64,000 bases of DNA from Purshia tridentata (Eukaryota; Streptophyta; Magnoliopsida; Rosales; Rosaceae): the NCBI GenBank assembly GCA_003254885.1, contig QANT01003962.1, forward strand, positions 1 to 64,000. The letters run 5' to 3'. Of the stretch, positions 22,551-34,500 are shown piece after piece. The translations under genes and the position numbers were made by a program. The notes under the pieces were generated by a model. It saw only the letters and a list, made by a program, of their open reading frames with translations, was not told the origin of the DNA and searched no databases. Positions within the stretch are counted from its first letter, which is position 1, and each line of letters begins with the position of its first letter.

Positions 22551-24423
22551 TTTTTGAGAAAAAATTAAGGCAGAAGAAAACATATATATACTAATGTATA
22601 TTTAAGTCAGTCTTATGCGTGGATAAATATAGAGCTGACAACGCGCTTGTTGTGTTTTAATGGTGTTCGTATCATATGAAATTATGCTAAATTCAATCCG
22701 ACTAGTTAACTTATTATGTCTAAATATACAAATTTAAACCCTATCCATTAATTTATCGTGTTTTACGTACAAACAAAGCTTTAAGCTGTTAATTATCGTG
22801 TTTTGTAAAAGATATATCTGATCCATTAATTTGCGTGTTATTATCATGTCATCTGTTATGGACTTGACCCAAACACCAATAATTTTGTACATATTTGTGT
22901 CGTAATTGACATAAATAGATGGATTACAAAATGTCTTTAAAAGATCGATCAAAACCATATGCATGATAATTGATTAAGTGTTCAAAAATGAAATTATATA
23001 TATGATCTTTTGCAAATAGATTCTTTATTAGAGCAGTCGTGTCACGTGTTTGATACAATCTCAAATAATATGCGCAGCCCTATTTAAGAAATTGTCTCCA
23101 GTGCATAACTCAATTGGGGACCGATTAAGATCAGTCCAATATAATCCTTTACTGAAGTCCATTATAGCCATCTAGGGTTTAGAGTTTTCTTGTGGGTTGG
23201 ACTCCTTCATGCGTACGGGACTCATGCATGGACGTAGAACTACCTCTATCAGTCAGTTAATGGTAGGAAGTGAGTGCCACTTATCTGTCTACAGTCTACC
23301 CATACCTGATTAGTGGTGACACGGCCATAAATGAGATCTCTAACAAGTAGCTAAAAGGACAAGTGTATCAACCCACTGTTGCCACGTGGTGGTTGACCGA
23401 CCCGAAGGAGTACAGTTTGGTTGCGAACCCTCTTGGTCGGGTCCACGTGGTGACCCGGGTTGATGATGTGGTAAGTTCTTCTTGGTCCAGGTGGATGTGG
23501 GTTGCTTGTTTGAGACTTGGGCTCACTAGCCCAATCATTGGGCTTTCTGAGGCGAGCATTTGAGGTCGAGGATGGGCCAGGCTAGTTGCTCTTGGGCCTT
23601 TGGGTCAGCGGTCTCAAGTTGGGTTGGCGACTTGAGTGTCTTAATGCTTGGTAGTACTGTTACAAGTATGTTGAAACAAAACAATACATAATTTGTGATC
23701 CAATTCCAGCAACTAAACAATGTCAACGGTATATTTTTCTGTTATGGAAGAAGAAAAACTAATCAGATTACGATTAGTGTAACATATATCTCTTGCTATC
23801 TCTTCCTTTTCTATTTGATTTCCTTCTTTTTCTTCTTGTTTATTATGTTGATATGAAATATCCAAGGCCATTAGATCAATTGGGTGGCCAAGATTACTTT
23901 AAATGCTGAAATGGCAAACATGGTAAATGCATATATAGAAGCAAAATCCAGACAGAAGATCCTTTCTGCTACCGCAGATCACTGCAAATTGATGCCCAAA
24001 ACATGTGCTTCAACGACTACAGTGGCGCTTAATTAGTAAGGGCTTCTCTCTTACAGCAAAACACACACCTGACACCTCCTCTATAATCCAACCCATCCAT
24101 TCCCATTTAGCTCAAAACCCCTATAAACTTTTATAAAATAAAACATTAGCAGCTAGCACAGATTTTTGTACACAAACTTGCGTGTAAAAATATTGTTCCG
24201 TTTGTTATTGCGGTCAGCACACTCTGCCACTGCCACTCTTTTCTCTGTCCACACTCAGACAGGTTCTCATTTAAAAATCATTTGTTCTGTGTTTCTTGTC
24301 GAGGTTGCTAATTTGTGCATCTTCCTTATTTGGCCTACTATCACCAATATGCAAGTAGGTGTAGTATGAATGCGTAGAAACGCGTTAATCTATCACTCAT
24401 TCAAGTTTTGTTATCAGCCTCTC
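22551..24423. other. Spacer between the two PIN2 copies
   Basis: The first ~420 bp match the 3' flank of the second copy except for an insertion at about 22630-22915. A segment near 23109-23160 (TTAAGATCAGTCCAATATAA) matches 18558 upstream of copy one. A GC-richer stretch at 23370-23640 shows no coding signal. The leader-side CTGTCCACACTCAGACAG (24246) matches CTGTCCACCGTCGGACAG (19090). Confidence 0.5.
22630..22915. mobile_element. Copy-specific insertion in the 3' flank of the first PIN2 copy
   Basis: The 3' flanks of the two PIN2 genes align, but this ~285-bp block is absent from the second. It has repeats of the TTAATTTATCGTGTTTTACG kind (also TTAATTATCGTGTTTTGTA and TTAATTTGCGTGTTATTATC), reminiscent of a common plant MITE-like repeat. 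Clean terminal inverted repeats were not found. Confidence 0.35.
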
Positions 24424-24561
24424 TATAACTATAAGAGAGGGCATACAAATAACCATTTCCCTCTTCTTCCCTATCTCTCTCTTTCTCATCCCCTCATGAA
24501 AACAGTCAGAAACGTTTCTTCTAAAAACTTTCCAGCTTAATCAACATCGATCTCCTTCACC
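24424..24561 (+). promoter_or_regulatory. Core promoter and leader of the second PIN2 copy
   Basis: TATAACT at 24424-24430 corresponds to TATAAAT at 19287 of copy one, followed by the shared GAGAGGGCATACAA. The leader is pyrimidine-rich (CTCTTCTTCCCTATCTCTC). The weaker TATA variant may change output relative to copy one. Confidence 0.4.
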
Positions 24562-26270
24562 ATGATTACAGGCAAGGACATATATGATGTTCTTGCAGCC
24601 ATTGTGCCACTCTATGTGGCCATGATCTTAGCCTACGGCTCAGTGCGGTGGTGGAAGATTTTCACACCGGACCAGTGTTCCGGGATCAACCGTTTCGTGG
24701 CTGTTTTCGCCGTTCCATTACTCTCTTTCCACTTCATCTCCTCCAATGACCCGTACGCAATGGACTATCAGTTCATCGCGGCGGACTCTCTTCAAAAGGT
24801 GATCATTCTGACGGCTCTATTTCTCTGGCAAACCTTCTCCAAGCGTGGAAGCATTGAGTGGATGATCACCCTCTTCTCTCTCTCCACCCTCCCCAACACC
24901 CTCGTCATGGGCATCCCGCTCCTAAAGGCCATGTATGGCGACTTCTCGGGCAATCTCATGGTCCAAATAGTAGTACTCCAGAGCGTGATTTGGTACACGC
25001 TCATGCTCTTCATGTTTGAGTACAGAGGAGCCAAGCTCCTCATTAGCGAGCAGTTCCCGGAGACCGCGGGGTCCATCACCTCGTTCCGAGTGGACTCCGA
25101 CGTGATCTCACTCAACGGACGTGAGCCGTTGCAGACTGACGCGGAGATTGGAGAAGATGGGAAGCTCCACGTGGTGGTGAAACGATCAGCTGCGTCATCT
25201 ATGGTGTCCTCATTCAACAAGTCACATGGGTTGAATTCTCTGACTTCATTGACTCCCCGAGCCTCGAATCTCACCGGGGTGGAGATCTACTCCGTGCAAT
25301 CCTCCCGAGAACCCACCCCGAGGGCTTCCAGCTTCAACCAGACCGATTTCTACGCCATGTTTAATGCCAGCAAGGCTCCCAGTCCCAAACATGGATACAC
25401 AAACAGTTTTCAAGGGGGTTTTGCTGATGTTTATTCTCTGCAGTCTTCCAAAGGAGCAACGCCAAGAACTTCCAATTTTGATGAGGAGATGTTGAAGATA
25501 AGCAACAAGAAAAGGGGGGCTAGGAGTATGAGTGGGGAGCTTTTTAATGCTGCTCTGGGTTCATACCCGCCTCCCAATCCCATGTTTTCCGGGTCTACTA
25601 GTGGTGGCCCAAAGAAGAAAGATAGTGGTAGTGGTGGTGGTGGCGGCGGCGCCAGCAGTGGTGGTGCTGTGGCGCCTAACAAGGAGCTTCATATGTTTGT
25701 TTGGAGTTCTAGTGCTTCGCCAGTTTCGGAAGGGAATCTGAGCCATGCAGTTAATCGAGCTGCCTCCACTGACTTTGGGGCCATCGATCCTTCCAAGGCT
25801 GTGCCTCTTCATCAGGAAACTGTTACTTCAAAAGGTGAGCAGATATTGTAGGCATTGAATTTTTTCATTAAATGATTGTGTCTGTTAATATTTTACTTTG
25901 TTGGTTCAAAAACTTGTTATAAACAAATAAGATTAGAATGAATCAAATTTGATTAAATTATTTGGTTTATATATATATTTTATGCAGGCATGCATGAATT
26001 AATTGAGAACATGAGTCCTGGAAGGAAAATGAGTGAAGATAGGGAGCTTGAAATCGAAGAAGGAAACAAGTTTCCAGCAAGTGTGTCTCCGTACAGCAGT
26101 TCATGTCAGAAGAAGGTGGACATGGAAGGAGGAGTGCCAAAGAAGCACCAAATGCCTCCTGCAAGTGTCATGACTAGGCTTATACTCATCATGGTCTGGA
26201 GGAAGCTCATTCGAAACCCCAACACTTACTCAAGCCTTCTTGGTGTGGCATGGTCTCTCATATCATACAA

Positions 26271-26304
<34 letters not shown>

Positions 26305-26317
26305 TCTTTTATAGTAN

Positions 26318-26369
<52 letters not shown>

Positions 26370-27534
26370 TCTTTTATAGTAATGAATCACGCATGTAAAT
26401 TTTACTTTGACAAGAGATGGATTTGATCAATAAATGAGAAAATGAGTATATATGGTATAAATATTTCCATTGAGATATGTTAAATTAGTAAATGTTACCA
26501 ATTAACAACAGATTAACTAAAATTGATATTAATTCAATGTACGTACTGGCAGGTGGCACATCAAGATGCCATCCATTGTAAGTGGATCCATATCAATATT
26601 ATCTGACGCTGGCTTGGGAATGGCTATGTTCAGTCTGGGTACGTACTCATCTTCATTTGACTCATTGACCTAAAATTAACATATAAAAGTGTACTATATA
26701 TATATCCAAATGAAATATTTAATTTGCTTCTTAATTAATGTTTGAATCCGTCCATTATCACTTCTTTTTTCTCAGGATTATTCATGGCTTTACAACCAAA
26801 GATCATAGCTTGTGGAAAATCTGTGGCAACATTTTCAATGGCTGTTAGGTTCTTGACAGGCCCAGCAGTGATTGCTGCAACCTCCATTGCTATTGGTCTT
26901 CGTGGAGTTCTTTTGCATGTTGCAATAGTTCAGGTTCACCATCTAACTATACCCTACTCTTTAAATCCTAAGTTAATTAAGATTAATTAAGACAATGTAA
27001 CTAGATATATATGTAATTAATTAACTACTGCTTAAAAAAGTAATTTTTATGTTTTTGTTTTTTGCAGGCTGCTCTTCCTCAAGGGATTGTTCCTTTTGTA
27101 TTTGCCAAGGAATACAATGTCCACGCAGACATACTTAGCACTGCGTAAGCTTTTTCTTTAATGTAAAAAAAAACCGCCTCAAATAATTTACCAATAAAGG
27201 TATCAAAAGTGGAAATTTTCAATTACTAAACATTATTACATATTAGGTTGTCAAACTAAATTTGAGTTATTAATTCTTGTTAATTGTATGTAAATGTTTG
27301 ATTTCGATTTACTATCTCATAACATAATATGTTTAATATATAATAAGAGAATATTATATATATGAGGGATCCCTCATTAGAAGGTGGCCATATATATATA
27401 TATATATATATATAAAGAAGATGACAAAAGGGACTCTGACTTGATTATGGCATTGCAATTATTGCAGGGTCATTTTTGGAATGCTAGTTGCCTTGCCCAT
27501 AACAATACTCTACTATGTTCTTCTTGGGCTCTAG
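24562..27534 (+). CDS. PIN2: PIN2-type auxin efflux carrier, downstream tandem copy
   Basis: Six exons: 24562-25834, 25988-26270, 26553-26638, 26776-26933, 27068-27144, 27468-27534, giving 647 aa, which to my recollection is the Arabidopsis PIN2 length. The loop carries all three phosphosite motifs (LTPRASN, PTPRASS, ATPRTSN), the [18 protein letters not shown] block, [16 protein letters not shown], a glycine-rich run (about residues 356-372) and [14 protein letters not shown]. The NPNTY internalisation motif is in exon 2. The match to PIN2 is clearer than to PIN1 or PIN3/4/7 because of [11 protein letters not shown] and the loop motifs. It exports auxin from cells at the plasma membrane. It is the conserved member of the tandem pair; exon count and phases equal those of the first copy. 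Confidence 0.95.
26271..26382 (+). repeat. (CT)n microsatellite in PIN2 intron 2, with an N and a repeated flank
   Basis: A CT tract begins at the donor (GTACTCTCT). It is followed by TCCTTCTTTTATAGTA, an N at 26317, another CT tract, and again TCCTTCTTTTATAGTAA at 26366-26382. The doubled flank around the N suggests that the second tract is a join or length artefact. Confidence 0.85.
27390..27413. repeat. (AT)n microsatellite in PIN2 copy-two last intron
   Basis: About 12 AT units just upstream of the last exon of the second PIN2 copy. The corresponding intron of copy one lacks it. Confidence 0.8.
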
Positions 27535-28381
27535 TTTATGAAGGCAGAAGAAGAAATATATGCTACGTAATGTATATCCAAGTCAGGCTTAGGTGGATGG
27601 ATGGATCATGAAATATCTTTAAAAGATCAAAATCATATGCATGCCATTGGATTCAGTGCTCAGCAATGAAATTACATATATCATATTTGATCCTCGATCT
27701 GCATGTGAGAAATTGAGCCTTGATATAGTAGCCTTCAATATTTTTGCTCCTTCATGTTAGTATTATATTAGATATAGAAATTAAGTAATAGAATAGATCT
27801 TAGAAAGTTAGAGATGAGTTCAATTTTTACCTTTTGTTTTCTTGGGTGCAAATTTATATGTGTATTAATTTGATATTTGTTACACCAATATCGATCATTG
27901 TAGCTCTTTGCTTAACTTTGACCCTAAATCCAGGTAATTAACAATATACTCCGATCTAACTTCATTTTGTTTATGTTTTTTTATTTGTTGGGGTTTGGAT
28001 CAGCAAATTGAAGATTCTGTTTTGATGTTTCTGAGAAATATCATTGACTTATTGCTGAGGTTCTAGCATACTGCTGACACATTTATATATGCTTGGGATC
28101 AGATCATGTGTTACCCTCAAATATTGAAAAAAAGAAAGAAAGCAAGTTGGGGAACGACTACTAGCAAATTAATAGTTTTCTAATGGGTTTCAATAGCCGG
28201 GTTTCATGAATACTTATAAAATAGGTCTCAATTCTATTGTTTAGTTTAGTTGTATAGCTAAATATATGGTAGAATTGAAACCTATATTTATCTCAAAAAT
28301 TGGGTCTGCCGATCCTTCTGATTATAGGTAGGTCTGAACATTGCAAATTCGAATTATACATTTAATTAAAAATCTCTTTGA

Positions 28382-28673
28382 TTAGTGATTCAAACTAACA
28401 ATTTAACAACATAATATATATATATATAAATAATGTTTATGTTCATGAGTCTCACATTTATTAATTCATGGCTTGAGAGAGAGAGAGAGAGAGAACCGAT
28501 CGAAAGAGCCTACATATATAGTATTGATTAGCTTCTGTAACAATTACACATTGAGTCTTAGACTGTATAGAAGTCCTAGGCTTAACCATCCTAACAAACT
28601 CAATATATCAGTAAAGCTAACAGAGTGGGACTCATATACTAACAACACTTACTCACCCAACACACTCCCATCA
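28382..28673 (-). mobile_element. Possible solo LTR fossil (copia-like)
   Basis: On the minus strand the block starts TGATGGGAGTGTG or TGTTGGGTGAG, carries TGAGTCCCACTCTGTTAG, and ends near a CTCTCT tract and a TAATAAATG segment, a texture common in plant copia LTRs. No internal region or matching second LTR was found. Ends and family are tentative, and age looks old. Confidence 0.25.
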
Positions 28674-28909
28674 AATTATAACCTCCACAGATGTCTCTGT
28701 AGACATCTAATGAAGTATTTTTCTTTGAATAAATGGAATCAAAGGGGAATCTTTGAGATGTTCCTGCCTCATGACTCATGATCTAATCAGAGTCAGAGTG
28801 ATATCTCTACTTGCAAAGTTGCAATTAAAAGTTTTTATGTGTCCTGATCATATATCAAGAATTGGGGTGACTCAAGTGATGTAATTGTTGCCTCATTCTT
28901 TTAAATAGG

Positions 28910-28920
28910 AAGAGAGAGAG

Positions 28921-28967
<47 letters not shown>

Positions 28968-28968
28968 T
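28910..28968. repeat. Compound (GA)n(TA)n(GA)n microsatellite
   Basis: GA repeats, then about 12 TA units, then GA repeats again. Clearly low complexity. Confidence 0.9.
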
Positions 28969-31234
28969 GATGTTGGCTAAGATTTGGTGCTAAATATTGG
29001 GCCGACTTTATAATTAATTACTTTGCATGTGAATGTTTGAATTGAAAAATTAGTAATCAATGGCAGGTACGTCTAGCTAGCTAGCTTCAAATGCATAGTT
29101 CCAAATCTTACCTTTTTAAAAAAGCATGGCTTTGTGCAGTCTTAATTGGTCTATATTCTAGCGGTTGAAGCATGTGACCCTACAGATCAAAAAGGGGCTG
29201 CTCCTGCAGAGTGACAATTACATTTGGATTCACATTACATTATTCTTTATATAATTGCAGTTGATCGAAGACAGATTTGATGTTTGTTTGTTTATAATAT
29301 TATTAATACGTCCGGTAGACAAAAGTATTTTGTATTGCAAACCATATATAATCTGCATTCATGTCCCTTGAATTCTGCATTATCTTATCAGACTGACATA
29401 TGCAATTAATGATATGATGCATCATGCATGCATATTACTATCTTCCAAAACCTTCGTTTTAATAACTCTGAGGAATTGGCTTTATAGATTCATCCCATCC
29501 AATTTATATAGATCTAATTTGAAGTTTATTAATCATTTTCCCCTACATGATTGACTCGCAAGTTTGCCCTGCAATTCCATTCAAAGTTGCTCAAATGACT
29601 GATGCTTAACCTACACTAACATTGCTCATGCTTGCAAAGTTGCAAACCTCCATAATTATGAAGTTTCATCATGTATGCATCGTGGGCAAGGGCCAAATGC
29701 TTATAGGAAGGATGGGGTCCTTTGTTTGTCCTACAAACATTAGATTAGATCAAAAGATTCAAAACAATACATGTGTTTAGTTTCTTGGTATCACATCAAG
29801 GTGATCCAGCCAGCACTTTGAATAGACAATAACTATTACTATTTAGGAATAGGTTCTATGGAAAATTATTAAGATCGTGAAAGCTAAGTTAGACTAGGAA
29901 AATTATATTAATATTTGTTTGATATTATCAATATTATTATTGAAATTGCTTGATTAATATTATAGTGTAATATATATTGCTTTCTCACGTGGGCAGCCAA
30001 GCGAGTGTCTATTTTAGTGTTATTTAAATTGAAATTAGAAGTGCACATGAAGGTGTTCTTAAGTTCCTGTCATCTCTGAGACATCTCTGCAATAAACAAA
30101 CAGAGTTAAGCAGTTCCTGTAAACCCTAGAGTGGACACCATGCATTAAGTGCACCAAAAGCTGTGGCCCATGTGAATATGTGGATGTGGATGTGTGTGTG
30201 TGTGTCTCTCTCTCTCTGAGTAGTCTCTTGTGGGTTTCTCTCTGTGGGTCTGTGTTTGTGTGCGTGAGAATCAATCTAGCAGTAATAATTGTATACTAAT
30301 GAGTTCCAATTTCCAAGGTTCAGAATCACAACTTCAGCAAATCAAATATGTCTGGGTTTCTGAATGAATGAAAGGTGTACACTACATTATACGAGGAAAG
30401 TTTGGTCCATTGTACATTAGACTCTTCAATTTTAGATACAATTCACTGCTGTACACACCAAACTTTATTCAACCACAAATCATCATTCAACAAAGTTTAA
30501 TAAATAAATTTGTTGAACTTTGTGTTATTCTTACATAATGACTAGGTCAAATCACACACTTATAAATTGGATGAATATGCACCAGATTTGGGTAGAAGTG
30601 TTGACCAAATTGCTACAGAAACTATAAAATAATTTTGGAAAAATAAATTATTAATCAGAAAAAAAATAGGGCTAAGAAAGGCAGCTACTACACTCGTAGT
30701 TTATCTCCCTGCACCTAAAAATAATATTTTAATCATTTTTAAAACATTCAAAGATACTGAGTAAAGACTGGGCTTCCAAGCCAGATTTGTTCGTGGTTTA
30801 GTCTTGTTGGGCCTCTGGCCCCATGCAACCAAAATAAAAGGGGGTCGTACAGTAGAAAATTAATACTAGGTAGATATTGGCAATCTAACCCTTATTCCAG
30901 TAAAATGCTACAACAACACAATTAAATTTAAATCACAGGAAAGTGCTAAAAATGCCGTCCACTGCTTTTGGCGAAGAAGATGCTAGTTACAAAGAGGTTC
31001 AATAAGCTCAAATGGCTGTAAACGGAGTGAACCGAAAATCCAAGAATTAAAAAACTAACATTCAACTTCCACAAGTCTCATTCTATAATCTAGAAAATCT
31101 AGAAAGGTATAGAGTGAAACTTTTAAAAGTACCCTCAAAAATTGGCAAAGGAAGTGGTGCCGAGCTCTTGACTGTTATAAAAAATTCACTACTGAATACT
31201 CGGCTGTTATAAAAAATTGGCGACCAAAATCCTC

Positions 31235-31304
31235 CAAAGTGCTAGAGAAAATCTTTATATATATATATACAAAGTGCTAGAGAAAATCTTTATATATATA
31301 TATA
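31235..31304. repeat. Tandem 35-bp repeat, two units
   Basis: The unit CAAAGTGCTAGAGAAAATCT followed by TTATATATATATATA occurs twice in direct succession. Nearby, CTGTTATAAAAAATT is also repeated (31171 and 31204). It lies just past the 3' end of the sugar transporter gene. Confidence 0.85.
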
Positions 31305-31517
31305 CAAACTGAAGCACTAAACAAAATCTACAAAAGGTTCCCTTGGAGCAGGTGCTGCCAAATAAACTAACACCCAATGCTAATCACAGTTAGCGTGGAT
31401 TGAGCTCTAACTTTAAAATCAGAATCAAAAAATTTTAAGCTAAGGACAAACAAATGAAACAATGCCCAAGTTAGTGATGAGTTAGATCTTCCCATGTACC
31501 TAACCTGAGTAATTGTG

Positions 31518-34500
31518 TTAGACAGATTCGGCACCATAATTTCCATCATGGATATTGCCATTTTCTTTACTCAGTTTAGATTTTGGCAACAAAGAGGCTT
31601 GTCGTGGGGAAGTTTTACTTGATTGCTGCTTCAAATTAAGGTAAGTGTAAATGGACATTCCAGCTATGGCTGTGAAAGCCCCACCAATACTGGTCGTGCC
31701 TGGATTGGAGCTAAAGAGGTAATAGTTTCCAAGAAGAATAACACATGTTTTAAATTGACCGAGAACAACATGTGTGACTGCAGATGTAGCCCTGTCAATT
31801 AATAGAAAGATGAAACAAAAACATATATGAGAAGAGAACCGAAATAAGATTTTACAAGCTATTAACTCACAAAGTAAAATAGAATTTGTGATGAACAAGT
31901 GTGAAGCATATGTATAATAGTCTTCAAGGTAAATTACAGCTAGATACAATAATTCAACCATCATCTAATGTCCCGACATGTTTGAAGTAGTTATTATTAG
32001 ATCGGATGTTGCTAGTTATTTAACATAGTGGTAATAAGCCAAAGTGTGTTAGGCCCACTGCCTCGCCCATGGCTGCTAGCCCAGTGTTTTTGTGTCAATC
32101 CTGTACCTACAGGTAATTCTAGTTATTGTGGCAGCATATTGGCCTGTGTTGCTTAATCCTCCCCCTAGTTATAAATTATTGTTAGTTGTCTAGAACGAAT
32201 AAAAGTAGCCTCCTTCAATTGTTGCCTATCTATCAGCTACAGTTTGCTCTCTTTAAAAATGTTGCTCCTTGTTACTATGCTGTATTGTATAAGTGCAATG
32301 TTGCAAACAAGGTGGTATCTTGGCTGATTTGATAGCCATGAGGTGCCACATGACCCCAAAATCAAATACAAATGAGACAATGCATAGATAGACTGTACAA
32401 TGCACATCATAATACATGATTAAGCACTAAATTCTTTGCATCTACAAGTACAATAATGGACACAGTTGTATAAAAATAAAACAGAAAGCCAATAATAATC
32501 AGTCAAACTCTTTAGCCTGCATCATAGATTTGAACTTGGAAAAAAAAATTTCTTGGAAGCTATTTTCTGTATTCAAATCTAAATATCTTGGGTTTGTAAC
32601 AAAAATGGTTGAGTGAATAACTTGAGAGGGATTCTTATAAATAATTATTCAAGTAAAAGGAAATAGGGAAGATGCTCCACAAAATGACAATTTATCTTTC
32701 TTTTTTATCAATTTGAGAGGTGATGAATTCTCATTTCCAGCATTGGAATTTTGAAGTAATAATCTCAAGTTTTCCCTCTCCAACAAATAAGCTAAAATAA
32801 AAGCATGGCAGGGTGAGAAAATGAGAATACAGAGAGAGGGAGAGGAGAGGGAGAGATTCAACGGATGTGAAAGGCAGTACAGCTAGAATTGAAGTAGCCA
32901 TACTTTTCATCTCAATGAGTTTCAGCTATCCTTATCTAATCTAATCGCTACGAAAATAGGCCCTTTTTAAGGATCTTATTTCTATATATAAAAGTTCATT
33001 TCTAATAGTGTACCACGTTGACTAATTTTTACATTTTCTTCAAAGTTCCCATGTTTTTCTACTGACCTATGTAAACCCTAAACCAATAACATTGGAGGTC
33101 AAAACTCTTGTATCAGAAAAATTGGAACCAAGCAGGAGAAGACATAGGATAATAAAAAAGAACAAACAGATATCACATACCCAAGTGCTAGAGCACCTGA
33201 CCACTGAAGCAAGAAACCAAGAATAGCTGACATGAGAATTGCCAAGGTGTTATTGAAGTTCCAATTAAAGGAGAGGGCACCAGGTGGATCTAACCAGGGT
33301 ATCAGTGCAACGAGAAAAAATAAGGTGATTGGTGTTGTCTTCCACATTAACCTGTTCAATGACTTGCAGTTTAGTTAAGATGTAAACATAGATTCTTTCA
33401 GTTAGATCCCAATAGAAACTGAGGAGTTCCAAAAGAAGCATCACTTACGCCAAGGCTGTCCAGTTCTCCTGCTGTTGTAGACTAGACCAAAGAATCTTGT
33501 TGACTGCACTTGGTATTATCCATGCTAATGCTATACAAGCACCGAAGAGATGGAATTGCAGATCAGTTACTGTAGCCACAGCAACGCCAATGGATACTAC
33601 TGTAAGTGCTAGGACCTGAAAGATTTCTTATTAAGGAGTTAGAGAACAGAAAGAAGAATCTGTTAAATATAATTATTATTAGGGTAAATATAATTGTTAC
33701 CAAAAAAAAGTAGACATGAATTATCTCAAATATTTCTATTCTACTATAGCAGTAACTCAGCCCGCCATAGCAAGAATATAAAACTACATTTTATTTGCAT
33801 ATGGACAAGACACTTGGGCCAAAAGGAGCAGTTACCTTGGAGAAAGAAACCCTCTTATTGTACAATAAAAATTCTGCGAGAACAATTGATGGCGTAACTG
33901 CAATCTTAGACATCTGATAAAAACCCACACTGAAGAAATAGCCATTAAACTCAATGCCGAAAAAAATTTATTTAATTATGAAAAGATATAAATGAAATAT
34001 CCCACCTATTGTACTTCAAGCTAACATTCGCAAGGCCAGTAGAAAGAGCCATAACAAAGCCAAGAGTAAATAATGTAGATAAGCGGGCTGATTTTGGGGG
34101 AGATGCAGGGAGGATAGACAGAGCCTTTAGAATGGCCATCAATAACCAGCTTATGACATAGTGGATAAAAGTGAGAAATATAGGAAACTGGAACCCAACA
34201 ACTTTGAGCACCTGAAGACACACAAGCCAGACAGGTTACCAGCTGGAAATGTGCTATTTTAAAATCCAGTCAGACAAAATACGAATAGATTAAAGATGTA
34301 GAAAGTTCAGGATACAAACCAATTTGTTAACAAAAATAATACCAACAGCAACTACAAAATTGAATGTAAGAGCAGTAGCAGGGCCACATAGTTGTTGCTG
34401 TTGACACTTTGCACCTTCAGATGAACGAAACTTATTAAATAGAGAGGCTCGCAAGTCTTCTAGGGCTCTTCCTGAGTTGATGAACAATAAAGATGGAAAA

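Larger units (their letters stand above)
27535..31517. other. Intergenic region between PIN2 copy two and the nucleotide-sugar transporter
   Basis: About 4 kb between convergent genes with no supported coding region. It contains a possible solo LTR (28382-28673), a compound microsatellite at 28910-28968, a GT/CT tract at 30190-30220, and a tandem 35-bp repeat at 31235-31304. Confidence 0.5.

Noticed and set aside
23363-23640. GC-richer stretch between PIN2 copies as a possible gene
   Set aside because: Open frames on both strands but no motif, splice context or homology recognised.
25431-25812. Proline- and threonine-rich minus-strand frames
   Set aside because: Antisense of the glycine-rich loop of PIN2 copy 2.
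28473-28781. Open frame of 102 codons starting in a GA tract
   Set aside because: Low-complexity start and no homology; lies in a probable LTR fossil.
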